Notes under the pieces: model-generated
Told to the model about the DNA's origin: nothing
Database searches by the model: none
Seen by the model: the letters and a program-made list of their open reading frames with translations, nothing else
Translations under genes and position numbers: made by a program
In this document: positions 12,592 through 24,995 of the stretch, one piece after another
Position numbering within the stretch: position 1 is the stretch's first letter
How the letters are laid out: each line of letters begins with the position of its first letter
NCBI RefSeq assembly: GCF_019399895.1
Contig: NC_091875.1
Location: 1,302,001 to 1,366,000, forward strand
Source: Cardiocondyla obscurior
Lineage: Eukaryota > Arthropoda > Insecta > Hymenoptera > Formicidae
Direction of reading: 5' to 3'
DNA: 64,000 nucleotides

Positions 12592-12973
12592 ACCATCGAT
12601 TTTTAACAAAACAACGCGTTTGTTAATAATAATTAAACTAAATTATTCTGTAAAAATTTTCATAGCATTTAGCGATTTTAATATGTAAATAAAATGTAAA
12701 TATACTCTTACATGATTAAATTAAAAGCTTAAAACTGTATAAAGGATTAATCGTGTAAGAATTTTGAGCACAATAGCCAATATTTTGTTTAAATTCTCTA
12801 AAATTAAAACAGATGCAGAATAAAATGATTATTTAAAAATGGTATTACTAAGAATAAATGATAAGCGCGAAGTGCGCGCTTTGTAATATCTAGTATTAAT
12901 AAAATTAGCAATTGTCACGTCAATGCTTTCGTTGCAAATAGCTACGTGTGATTTCTTGCAAAATATTCGCACA

Positions 12974-13537
12974 ATGATTTGCATAAATTATACTTTAGTG
13001 AATCTTCAAATAAGAGGCTGTAAACAATTTGTTACAAGTACGTTATTTTAGTTTGCAAACATAAAATAATTTTTCTTAATGTTTTTTCTTTGATTTGTGC
13101 ATTTGTTGTCTTGTTGGATATAAAAATTAAAATGTACGTTTAGGTGCTTTTTTCCTGAAAACAAAAACTTTAAACAAACCTTTGAAAAAAGGCGGAGAGT
13201 CTTTGCGAATGAAGCAATTCCACGAAAAACTTAAATTGCAACCGATACCAAGTACACAATAGCAATTAATAAAACTAAATATAATCCGCAAGGATATTAA
13301 CATATATCTTTTTTTTCATATAAATTTTTACAAGAAGTCAGTTATATTTAGAGTGAAAATTTTTATATCGATTCTTCCTTAAATGATATGTACGTAAAAG
13401 TAAAACCACGGAAACGGTTTGTAGATTTAGTACTACAGGAAACTAATCCGGAAACTGGAGAATTGATATCAAATAGTGAAAAGGATCCTACTAAATGGGG
13501 AGATTGGCAGCACGGCTGCAGAGTCAGCGATTTTTGA
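12974..13537 (+). CDS. SDHAF4-like tandem paralogue (diverged or decaying)
   Basis: Proposed exons 12974-13037, 13144-13251 and 13401-13537 join to 102 aa. Each part resembles the same part of SDHAF4 just upstream. Exon 1: ATG ICINYTLVNL against ARVNCTLASTNL. Exon 2: SLRMKQFHEKL against SPRLREFRKKL. Exon 3: NPETGEL, then KWGDWQHGCRVSDF against NPETGEV, then RYGDWERKGRVTDF. Both introns are again phase 1. The GGPRGPEP stretch is replaced, ERKG is lost, and the second donor (A|GTACAC) is weak; without that splice, exon 2 would run into TAG at 13259-13261. An in-frame upstream ATG at 12923 is possible. It could be a working second factor, a tissue-specific copy, or a pseudogene whose frame has not yet broken. 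Confidence 0.6.
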
Positions 13538-15230
13538 AACATAAGTGCCATGTATCTTTTTTTTTCTTTCTTTTAGAATGTTGCTTCATAAGCATGTTAT
13601 GTTCACAGAATCTGAAAGAATCTCATTTTTCAAATCGTAATCATCAATTTACCTTTATAACTTAGTAACTCTTTACAAAATTTAAAAAATTAATTGCATT
13701 AATATGATCAGTCCTATTGAAATAATGTAAAATATGATTTTAATTTTAAAAAAATATAAAAAATTATAGATTTGTAAAAAGCACTTGTATTATAGAACAA
13801 AAAATAGTATATGAGTGAAGTAATAAATTACATTATACAAAAAAAATAAGTTTTTTTTTTAACCGGACTACGATACTCGAGTAAATTTTCAGAAGTTACT
13901 ACAAATTTATTATTAATTAACTTCCACGTTTGGTATTGTTAACTTCATACCGACTGACTTTCATTTTGAAAGTTTGGCACTATGGCAACCTACACAAAGA
14001 GCTTACATTATAATGCACAGATCATTTAATATTTTTATAAAAACATTTATAAAAATATGTAATACTTCATTAAATACTGAATGTTAGAATAAACATTTTA
14101 TACATCAAAGCAATTAAATTTCTCGCTACTAATGAATAAAAATAAAATGAATATATAATTAAATCACAATGTCAAAATATATTACATAAAAAATTAAATT
14201 TGTTCGATGGGCGAATTTAAATCAATCTACATTCGTTAATAAAATGTTATCTTGTCAGTAGCAGCGAAAATTAATTTAGCCAAGATATATAATAAATTTT
14301 TTTAATTAAAAGTACGAAGCAGTTTTTGTAGAAAAGGAGCGTAATAGTTCCACAAATATATCGTATCAAGAAACATTATGTACACGATACTGTAGTAAAA
14401 ATTTCATTTTGTATTTACCAGTACTTAGGTTTTTTAAAATTTTTCCAATATCGAAAGTTCTTAAAAAATAATATACTACGAAATTACGTTACTGCATACG
14501 AGACACAGGATTTCAATCTTCTTTTGTTCTTTTCTATTAATCGATAGTAGATATTTGATTAATCTCATTAGATCTTTTCAACACATCTTTCGAGACTTAT
14601 GAAAGCAACGCTGATAAAGGAGAGGATCGTATTATCAGTATGCTGCTTTTTGCAAGTTTTTTTTCTATGTACACATGCAACTTTTCATTATATTACGATT
14701 CTAACACAGGAAGAGTTTCAGCTTTCATATTCTCTAATACAAGAATATGTATTACTTGTGCTATATAGAACGTATAAAACTTTGTTCGAAAAGTGAAAAT
14801 CAACATTAGCAGGCGCGTATTTACACAATGATAGTTTTCTATATAATACGGTTTTCTTTTTTTTTTTTTCTTTTTTTTATACACATATGTTTAAAAATGT
14901 TTAAAACAAAATGTATTTAATTTAAAATAAAAACGTTTTATTCACAAAAAATAAATGTTTTCTTGCCAATCGTGTTAAAAAAAACTGATGTCTGAAAGAA
15001 TTGAGTAAGTTTTTAACCTTGTTATCTTTGCCTAACAATACTTTGATGTATTTTGACCAAACTTATTATACGTAATTAAATACGAAAAAAAATTAAGTAT
15101 AAAAACAAAAAAAAGTTCTACATGTGCATATCGTTTAACCGATTGTATACCGTCAGTCTTTCATCTAGCATCAATGGGTCTGTAGGATGCGTCGCACATT
15201 TAAAAATTATAAATCTTAACAATTTATAAA
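13538..15230. other. AT-rich convergent intergenic region
   Basis: This separates the SDHAF4-like gene from the 3' end of polybromo. It is very AT-rich and probably contains the 3' untranslated region of polybromo on the minus strand. Short open frames here (for example 14599-14796) are low in complexity and unconvincing. No RNA gene or repeat was recognised. Confidence 0.5.
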
Positions 15231-18200
15231 CTATAAAGTTTTATTGATGGCTAACACATCCCGCATCATCATGTTTCTGAGTGTCCACAAGGCGTTTACC
15301 ACATTTCCGTGGTTTCCAACGCCGTTTCCTAGCCACTCGGCAGGCAGCTTTGTTACATCGGGTATCTGCGTGTTATCCGGACTGGCGTTCATTTGCTTAT
15401 CCCAATTTGATATGTAGCGATTCTCTACATTTAGACCTTCGATGTACCTGCAAATAAGAGCGACATACATTAACATATGAAAATATGATTGTTTTCACAG
15501 TGTTTAGTGTTTAAGCTTACCTCAAATAGGCGTCCGAATGTAATACGCGACTTGGTCTCGGTGGCACCGCAACAAACATCGGCTCCGGCTGTTTAGCGGT
15601 GGGCAAGCTGCTCGTTTGAGTTGCGGCTGCTGAAGTTTCTGTGATATGTATTTTTTCCTTATTCGTATCGCGATTAAATAAAATTTTCAATAAAATACAA
15701 TTACCTGTCTCCATCGGTGGTAGTACCGTAGGTCCTTTCGAAGGCATGTAATTCCTATGGGAATGTCATCGTATATTTATAAAATATATTTTTTATAAAA
15801 CAATGTATGAGAAAAAAAATTAATTTTTACCTGCTTCTTTCGGAAGGTGGTATTATGCGTCCATGCGATTTGAGAATATGCACCTCTTTAACGTGTCTTG
15901 CGAGTCTCTGCACGCTTGGAAAAGGTGGGACAGATTTCTTCGTTCGGCCACAGCCACGCCATTGGCACTGATACTCTACGTCTGCAAAATACAATAAAAC
16001 ATTAATAAAATCAATAATAATTTAATCCTTTGTGCCGTTTGCTACCCGTTACGCGATCGTGGTTGTACTCACCACTAGGAGCATTTGCAAATGATGTTTG
16101 TACGTGACCGTTTTGTTCCGCGATGCAGTGATCGATGCAATCGTTCGTGTCTTCGAACTGCCAGTCGCAATTATCCCAGCAGCATTCGTAGACGACATCC
16201 TGCGTGGCATTCGTACCCACTGATGCTGTGCCCTTCAACTGGCCGCTGTCCTCGTTCATCTTGATCGCCCGCTCTTCCCATGCTTGCTTCTCTCCTGCCG
16301 GTAATTTCCTCCACTGGAACGAAAGTGGTTTTACGTTTTATGTTTTACGTGATCAATCCCGTTATGTTACTCGTAAACCGTAGCAAACAGTTGGCAAAAC
16401 CATTTTGGTACTTGGAAAGTGGTTCAACGAACTGATTCAATGGTTACTCTCTTCTTCATGACACTGAGCAATGCAGATGATGTTTATGCAATGAGAAAAT
16501 AATCGTGATAACATGTAAATCGATGCGCAGATATAAATTACAATGCGACGTATGCAGAATTTAGATATGTAGAAATAAAAAATAACATATGCACTACATT
16601 TATAAAAGAACATGAAAGATGCATTACTATTTTGTACACAAGACATTAGGAATAGAGAGTAGCCATTTCGATGTAGTACAATTTATTTGGATAAAGGATC
16701 AAGTATGCTGAATAACGTTTTAAAGACCTGCACATAAAGTGCAATTCTTCATATACATAATTAATTATATTTTTAGTTTTTTTTTACCTTACAAATAAAT
16801 GTTAAATAATCAGATTTATATAATTTAATCAATTAGACGCTTAAACAAAAATTAATCATGTATGAGAAAGTTTAATCTGCATACATTCCTTCATCAAAAC
16901 TATTGTAATGAACTAAAAAATCAACAATAAAAAAGAAATAAATACCTCATTGCCAACAATTCTGCTAATCTCTCCGAAGGACGATTCAGGATTGTTTTGT
17001 GTAATCTGGGTTCGCATTTTACTCGAATATAAAATATAGCCCGTAACTAATTTCTTACCCGCAGTTTTCTAAACAGAAGAGAAAACACAAATTATAATAT
17101 TCACCGTGTTCATGTGAACGAGCAATATTGCCTTTAATGTCTCAACAGAGCTAACATCAAATTGTCGGTCTGTTTGTTAAGACAATTGGTGTCTTCAAAC
17201 GGTGCAGAGAACGAAAAGAGGTATGTATGCTGGCATATTTCTCTAAATAAAAATAAAGTGAAATAAATAAAATATGACGTGTGACAATAGTTTGTAAGAA
17301 TGAAAGAAAAAAAAATAAAAAATAAAGTAGTCACGATAAAGCCTACCTTCTTAGTCGACACAGGTGTCTGAGTATTGGAGAGCACCGGTTGAGCTTCCGT
17401 AGATCCAACGGATGGTGGACCACCAGCATCCATGCTGTCTTCCCCAACTCCTACTCCCACTCCCACTCCTAATCCTACCCCCATGCTTAGTACATCTGGT
17501 TCCAGCTTCGGTAACAATGGTGACGCTTCCTACACCATTTATGCTTATGTTACCTTCATTATCCCTTACTACCGATCGCGAAATTTATTTATCGCGACTT
17601 TCTCCAGTAGTAAAAGTTGATACGTAAAAAAAAAAGAAAAAAAAGGAGCCGCATCCCTTTTTTCGTGTTTGTCGAAATAAAGCTATAATCGCGATAGTCT
17701 CCCACTTTACGTTATATTTCGTATATACTTGATATATATATCTCTCTTTCGAATGTAATGTAACTAATGTAATAATCTTTTTTTTTTCCTTTTGGTCTTT
17801 AGTACAAGATTTTCAAAATGTATGTCGATATACACAATCAAAACATGTACAATTATTAATTGAAATTTCTTGCATAAACAGATTAGTTGATGTGTATACT
17901 CCAAAGCGAATTCTTCATTCTTACATTAGTTGGATTAGAATGACATGGAAGCAAGATCTTTCGGTGGTGTGCTTTGCGTTCGGTCTAACATACTAGCGAT
18001 AAACCCAACAGGTGCTCTGATTTAAAATTGTCGAATAAAACTGCTCGAGACACAAATACTAACACATAAGTTACATAATCAAAACAAAAGAAAGAATGAA
18101 TATGCCGGCATAGATCGAAAACATGCGTGTAAATGCATTCTGTTGATATAACAAAAATACTTGTATCACACGTGAATAATCTGATCAAATTGAATCTAAA

Positions 18201-21200
18201 AGAAAAGCTTATTTCGCTTTTCGTTTTTTTTTTTTGTTTTAAATGAGACATATTGACAACTTTTGCTATATCAGCTTGCGTGTGATCTATTGAAGGAACG
18301 TGCGATTGCATATTGGTACGTTACTAAAAACAAGAGATATAAAATTTCGTGATTAGTAATTACCATTTCAAACTGAGCCGAGCTGGGCGTGACGGACTTG
18401 ACTTGACTTTGCGTCTGAGCCACGTCGCTCGAAACCTACAACACACACATGACATGCAAAGCAATAATTTCTTCGTTAGTCGCGTATAAAATATTTCTAT
18501 TATTCGCTGAATAAATTTAATATGCACTTATGTTAGTTAATGTATTTAATTTTTATACATACTTTTGCAGGATTGATAGGCCTTCGGAAGAAATAGATTT
18601 CGTCTTCGGTTACCGCTGACGTATGGTTGAACTTCTTTAAACTTTCTTGGCCAAACTTTTTTATCAAGTTCTTACTTTCGTCGTAAAACGATTCGCAAAT
18701 ATACACATCGTCCTCTGGTATTTCTGTCGGTCTACCTGTAATTCACCCAAATAACGTTAATTTATATTTTATTACTGTTTATTAAATTCATCATTTGATG
18801 AAAGAACGAGTACTCACTACATATATATTCCCCATAATCAAGGACGGCACACTTTCCAACAATAGCTACAATAGGATGAGTACCATCTACAGTAGATAAA
18901 AACAATTCTTGCTTATAAAATAATTTCGTAGGCGTATGTGGCACTTCTGTAGGCATCAATAACCATGGGCCTTTGAAATAACACTTGCCGCTAAAAGCAC
19001 AATGTGATACGTATTACATACTACAAATATGTTCTAGTAATATGTAAAAAAAATATGTCGTTATTTATAAAGTTACTTACTCTTTGGTTGACCATATAGA
19101 ATCGACTTGCGCTATTTGCTGTCTACCTCCGTCTGTAGCAACATAAACGAAATCGCCGGTTTTTACAGCACCCACACATGCACTATACTGCTCATAGTAT
19201 GTGTTCTCTGTGTCCTCCGGATTAAACACTATTATATTCTGCAAAGTAAATGGTAACTAAAATAATTGCAAAATAAAAAAGTTGGAACTTAGAATGAATA
19301 AAAAGAGATATTTCGATTTCATTACTAACAGGTTTTTCCTTTTCCATTGGTTTTTCTCCCTCCTCTAACTCGGCAATTTCTTCTTTATGTTTTTCTAGTC
19401 GTTCTTTATACACCGATATTACTCGTTTCGGTTCTAATGGCTTTTCTCTAGGAATCAGTGTCAAGTGATCGGGATCGAAATTCCAGACCTTGATCTTCTT
19501 AAACGCTCGTGCCTTTGTAGAATAACGTGATTCGCATACATAAACGTCCTTTTCTTGAAACCCTTCAGGTTGCATTCGAAAATAATCTTTTACACTTAGA
19601 ACACAACATCTGCCGGCTACTTTCGCTAAAGGTACGGCCACATGAGCATCGCTTTTAAACAATTCCTTATCAAGAAATTTTCTCGACGCTACATGATACG
19701 TTTCGCTGGGTCTATAAAATAAATTCCCATACAACATCTGTTGACCATCCGCATTGGTCCAGAGCCTTTCTATAAGAACCACGCTGTATTCCATGCCTCT
19801 CTCGGTAGGTTCGATGTATGTAAAGTCACCGGCTCTATATACTTCTTGGTTAAAACTCATAGAACCTCCATTATCAGTATTATTTGTTTCTGTATTCGAT
19901 TCGGAGTCCTGCATAATAAATATGTTAAATTTAATAAAAAGCTAATAATAAGAAATAATCGTAAAAAATACATTTTTCATGTAAAAACAAGTTTGATTTA
20001 CCTTTGTCTCATTGCCATCACAACTTTCTTCTTCATTAGGTAAATTCAATTCTTGTTGTTGTTTTATTCTTTTAAGTTCTGCTACCTGAGTAGACAGCTC
20101 TAAAAGAGTGTAGTTTAAGGCGGGCGATTGTAATAATTCTCCATTGCGAGTTACATCATCGCGAGTACGCAAGAAAAACGCCTGCAGCTCCACGCTATCT
20201 TCGAAAGGTTGAGAGTCCGTACGCGACAATCTCCGCGCTCTCTCCAAGCAAGTAAAAACATCTTCTTGGAATCGATCTAGCCTTTTGTAAACTCCTCGAT
20301 CTAGTCTTCTTTTAATCAAATCCAATGATAACCCTCGCACTCTATTTTTTAACACGTAAAAATAATATGCATTTTTTAACTCAAATAAATGGCAAAGTTG
20401 TACTTCTAAATAAAAAAAAAAATTTTTTTAATTCAAAACGCATCCATACTTTTTGCCATCAACAATATCGTGCTCCGGCAACTCTGCCATGGAATCGGAG
20501 TAACATCGTCCTTCCTCATCCTGGTGATTGTAAAGTGCAGTAAATATTGTTGCCAGAATCTCTTGGATAGCTGCTGATACGTCAGGTACACTTTCCTCAT
20601 CCTCGCTCAATTGCAGCTTACTTTGCAGCACTAATCTTTGAAGTATCAAGGCGTCCTGAAATATTGGTTATACATTGTCTCCCATTACAATACTTACATC
20701 CACACCAATACCGACATAAGATCTCCATATAGCAAGGATATTTCAAAGGAAAAAACAAAAAAATACAGATAAAAATATATTAGTCTGTTTACTTCTGTCT
20801 CATTTTTTTTGTATCTTTTTATGTGGCCGTCCAAATCCTTATCTCTCAACAGGCGTATAAAACACGTTCGCACTTTCAACGGATTTTGTACCGCGTTATT
20901 GTCTAACATCTTTTGTTCGTTTTGCACGAACATTCTCGGTGTTTCGGAGCACACGCGATCGGAGCACAACTCGATACGATAATTTCGGAAGCACGACGTG
21001 AGAATAATCCGAAATATCGCGATAAAAATGCGCTAATCGCTCACGAAATTAATATGTATGAACATCGCAAGCGCGATCGATAAATTTATATATACAATTA
21101 CTAAATTTTGTGCGGTACCGCGTGTCACGCATCTCACGAGACTAGGATGATCATCGTTTGAAGGAAAAGCTCCGAACGACGGGATCAGATAGGAGACGGC

Positions 21201-24200
21201 AGAGGGAAGCTTCACCTAACCTTTAAAACTTCGAACCGTAAACAGATTAGGCTTTCCATCTTTTGCCGCGAAATTTCAATTGAAGTCTTCACCCGCGACT
21301 TCATCTCGACTCAAGAATCTGTATCTTATATTAAAATTTTACACAAAAATTTACTCCAAATTTCTGGTAAAAGAGCTTTACATTTTTTTTATTTTTTCTG
21401 GATTATTTAAATTTGTATTAAGAACTAGTTACTCTTTTGCTAATTAAATCATCTTGACAATGTTTGAAAAACACTTGTCAAAAATTATGATTTTAATTGT
21501 TTTCAATTAGACAATACTTTAGTATTTGTTATAAATAGAGAATTGTATCGTAAGTCATTGAGCGTTAAATATCTTTTGATAGAAATACTCAAAAATAATT
21601 AAAGCTTTAAACAAAAAATATGAAAATATTAACCACATATTGTGAACCATTCATTAACTGCAAGATAAATTGCTCAGCCTTGCAGTAAAATTTAAAAGTA
21701 TATTTTATTAAATTATCAATAATATTAGTGAGTTTTAATGTATGAAATTTATATGAATATTTTTTTCAATAAGTGAGATAATATATACTTTTATATAATT
21801 TACGAAATAAAGAATTTTTGCTATACAAACCTTGTATATTTGTGAGTCCGGCTCGTTATATTTGCAAGCGTTGTCAAACATTAATATAAAATCGGACACC
21901 AACTCGTCCAAATTATCATATCCATTATTCTTTAAAGTTGAGGCTATTTTTTCCATGTGTATAGGCTGCTTTATCACCTCATAATAATCTGGATATTCAT
22001 TTTTATTTGGTAATTTCATGAAAATTAAAGATAACTGTCTTCCCTTTGCATCGTGGTAGTCTTTTATAGTATCGTATAGGGTTCGTAATTTTTGCAAATG
22101 AAGTGGCACTACTTTTTTCGGTCGCCTAAACGTAGATAAGGGAAACAGGCGGGTAAAACAAAAACTAAAACAAATACCATAATCTTTTTCACGTGAAATA
22201 TAACATACCCGACGTTTCTAGTTGGGGTTGATGCGGTAGATTTTGATCTAGGATTATCTGGCAAAGGTCCTAATTCTTTTACCTTATCCATCAAAACTTT
22301 TTCCAATGTATTAGCGTCTTCGTATATCAACGAACCTTCTTCGTTATATTGACGACAATTACTAAACATCAACTAGAAAGTAAAAAATAGATTAAATAAC
22401 TATCGCGAGCTATTGTAATTAATCAATCAAGATGATAAATACCTTAAAATCCTGTATTAATTCGTTTTCATTTTGATATTTCTCCGCTTTAATATTAGCT
22501 TCAATTGCCAGCATATCTATGGGCTCTGCTATCACTTGATAATAATCTGGATATAATTTTTTGGAAGGTTTCTCCATAAACATTAACATGGGTTGCCGAC
22601 CATCTTCGCACTGTAAAATAATAAGACACGCTATACGTCAACTGACTATATTGAACGCAATGTTTTATGGAATTACTTACAACGTATTCCATAACACATT
22701 TGACTAATGTGTGTAATCTTTTCTTCAATGGTATATTATCTTTGTATTTTCCACGTGTCAATAAATTCGACGCACGTTTAATCAATTTAGGTTGCTGTAA
22801 ACTGTTCTCAGATTCACTGTCCGAATCAGAATCCTATAAAAATATTTGAAACTTGATATGTGACTTAATTCACAGATTCAAAGATATACACTTATTACAT
22901 TTAATTTATGTGGTGTATTAATTTATTACCTGATCGAATTCCAACAATTCTTGTACTTTCTCCTGCATTATTTTTTGCAATTTAACAGCACACTATAATA
23001 ATTAAATAAAAAAAACGTGTATAAATAATTATACTAAATGTCCGATACGCACGATAATATTTTTTCATGTTATTTTTTTAGTAAAACTTTCAAAATATGA
23101 TACAAAATGAGAAATTTTTAATAAGAACATCTTACTGATATTACATGTAATTAATTTAAAGCAATTATAGTAAAGTAAATTAATCTCGAAATGCTTACCT
23201 TGTACAGACGAGAAGTGTGCATGTTATATTTCTTAGCATTTTCAAACATGATATTCATATCTCCAGCTACTTCACTAACAGTGCCGTATTCGCCTTTCTG
23301 AAAATCAATTAGAATAAAATGTAAAACTGATTTTCAATACAATGTAACGTTTTAATATAATAGTTTTATTATTGTAACACGATATATACCTTGATCTTTG
23401 TACGTATTTGTAATAAGGATATAGGATTCTTAATCGTCTTATAGTAATCAGGATATAATCTCTTTGATGGAAGTTTCCAAAAATATTCGCTCATCCTTAC
23501 ACCTACAAATTATAATTGTATCATAAATGTGTCAGAAACTTACGATAATATTGTAGTACAATAGAAATTATACCTTGATTATTAGGAGCAGTTCGAATGG
23601 TTTGAAATAATTGCCATTGGGGATTATCAGCTTCCTCGGTTTCGGCAGGTTCTTCTTCTTCGTCATCGCTTTCGTCATCTTCATCAGGTAATGCTGCAGT
23701 TTGCGAGATTAACGATTGTGCCATAGTACGACTGCCTCTTTTGCTTCTTGTTGAGGGTGCGGTTGTAGCGATTTTAAAGGTATTGCCGAATCCGCCGTCT
23801 TGTCTTCTCGCAGCTGCGGTAATTATCTTTTTTAAAAGCTTAGCATCTTTATAAATTTGTGAACCAGGTTCGTTAAATTGACAAGCGTTGCGGCACATAA
23901 GCATTAAATCTTTTTCCATATCACCTAGTGAGCTGTATGCACCCTCTTGAATTTTTCTCGCAATAGTTTTTAAATCGATTGGTGTCTCGATAACATCATA
24001 ATATTCGGGATAAAGCTGTAACGTTAATAAAACTTGAAATAAGCACAATACACCACGTAAATGACAATTTAAAGACAGATTACGAACTTTTTTAGACGGT
24101 TTGAGTTGAAACATAATATGAAGAGGTCGGTTATTGTCAGTGGGATCAGTTGCTGTCATAACCGCGGCAAATAAATCTTCGAATAACTGCATAGTTTCTT

Positions 24201-24995
24201 CGTCGAGATTCGTAGAACTTTCTGAAGTATCTTCTGCATCATCTTGTCGCGTCGTTATTTTACGCGCCTGCATTTATTAATACTCTTACCACATTGTACA
24301 TATAATTTGTAATTTTATCGAATCAATCAAAACTCACCAATCTGCCAACTTTTAAAATAAGTTTTCCTTTAGGTTCTGAATCCTCATACTCTTCCATAAT
24401 ACGATTTTTGGTATTTACACATAGTTCCCACAGTTCAGTCGCGTCTTTGTATTCAGAGGAGGTACGCTATAAAAAGTTGTGTGTTATGATCACAGAAAAC
24501 AAATGACTATCAATAGCTTGATGCAATTGAGTAGGACTATGAGATACTACCATGTAGAAAGCTTTGGCGTTGTTCACCATAAGTTGAATATCAGCAGCGA
24601 GATCATCCATATCTCGATACTCGTCAGTTTTCAGCTTTTGCTGTACTTTTAACAGATCTATGGGATTGGAGACTACTTCGTAGTATCCTGGTTCCTGCCG
24701 GCGTTTCGGCACGCGTATAAATGCATCGCACAACAAAGATCCATCTTCCTTCTTCTGATTGCGGAGTATATCGTACAGTTGTTGGCACAAATCGCTCTGT
24801 AAAAAGTAGAAACAGTTAGCCTTAGCGTTCAACGTGCACAGCATACTCGATCAATGTACAGATACATCAAAGAGGTCCGTGCACACTCACAGGGTCCAGT
24901 TTTTTCCTTCTTTTCGTCGGTTCGGGCGGGATATCGTCGCCGTCGTCCTCGGTACCGCGGCTCGCCACCGACGATGTTCTACGCCGCTTGTTCAT
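15231..24995 (-). CDS. PBRM1: Protein polybromo-1 (PBAF chromatin-remodelling subunit)
   Basis: Twenty-six exons join without a phase conflict to 1646 aa: 24891-24995, 24551-24796, 24338-24466, 24088-24267, 23574-24015, 23390-23502, 23199-23297, 22930-22992, 22681-22833, 22443-22610, 22209-22372, 21831-22125, 20450-20655, 20002-20341, 19330-19908, 19081-19238, 18818-18990, 18563-18735, 18364-18435, 17347-17529, 16946-17068, 16073-16313, 15831-15981, 15705-15754, 15521-15638, 15231-15447. Domains in order: five clear bromodomains (each with a PxYY or PDYY segment and a final asparagine, as in NACQFNEPGS and NACKYNEPDS), a sixth degenerate one (exons 13-14), two BAH domains (19.9-18.6 kb), an HMG box (GYILYSSKMR..WRKLPAGEKQAWEE) and two C2H2-like fingers (CCWDNCDW, YQCQWRGCG). 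It is the acetyl-lysine-reading subunit of the PBAF SWI/SNF complex. The 1.2-kb intron 12 is unusual (see findings). Confidence 0.96.
17431..17484 (-). repeat. Coding minisatellite (Gly-Val repeat) in polybromo
   Basis: A CTCCCA/CTCCTA hexamer array on the plus strand reads on the minus strand as alternating glycine and valine (GVGLGVGVGVGVG) between the second BAH domain and the HMG box. It is in frame with the exon 17347-17529 and is likely length-variable. Confidence 0.75.
20793..20933 (-). CDS. Candidate alternative first exon of polybromo inside intron 12
   Basis: Within the 1.2-kb intron between exons 12 and 13 there is an open minus-strand segment starting with ATG (20931-20933) and ending in GAA followed by a GTAAAC donor. 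It encodes 47 residues (MFVQNEQKML, later VRTCFIRLLRDKDLDGHIKR). The donor leaves phase 0, which fits exon 13 (starting GAC at 20655). The DNA immediately upstream (about 20930-21250) is CpG-rich, unlike every other polybromo intron. This suggests an internal promoter giving a short isoform with only the degenerate bromodomain 6, BAH, HMG and finger parts. It could instead be a nested gene fragment; the peptide was not recognised. Confidence 0.35.

Noticed and set aside
13363..13551. Minus-strand 62-codon frame
   Set aside because: Antisense of the third exon of the SDHAF4-like gene; the plus-strand reading has clear homology to SDHAF4.
17985..18311. Minus-strand frame inside polybromo (108 codons)
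   Set aside because: It falls in an intron between exons that join in phase; its content is hydrophobic and AT-driven, with no family resemblance.
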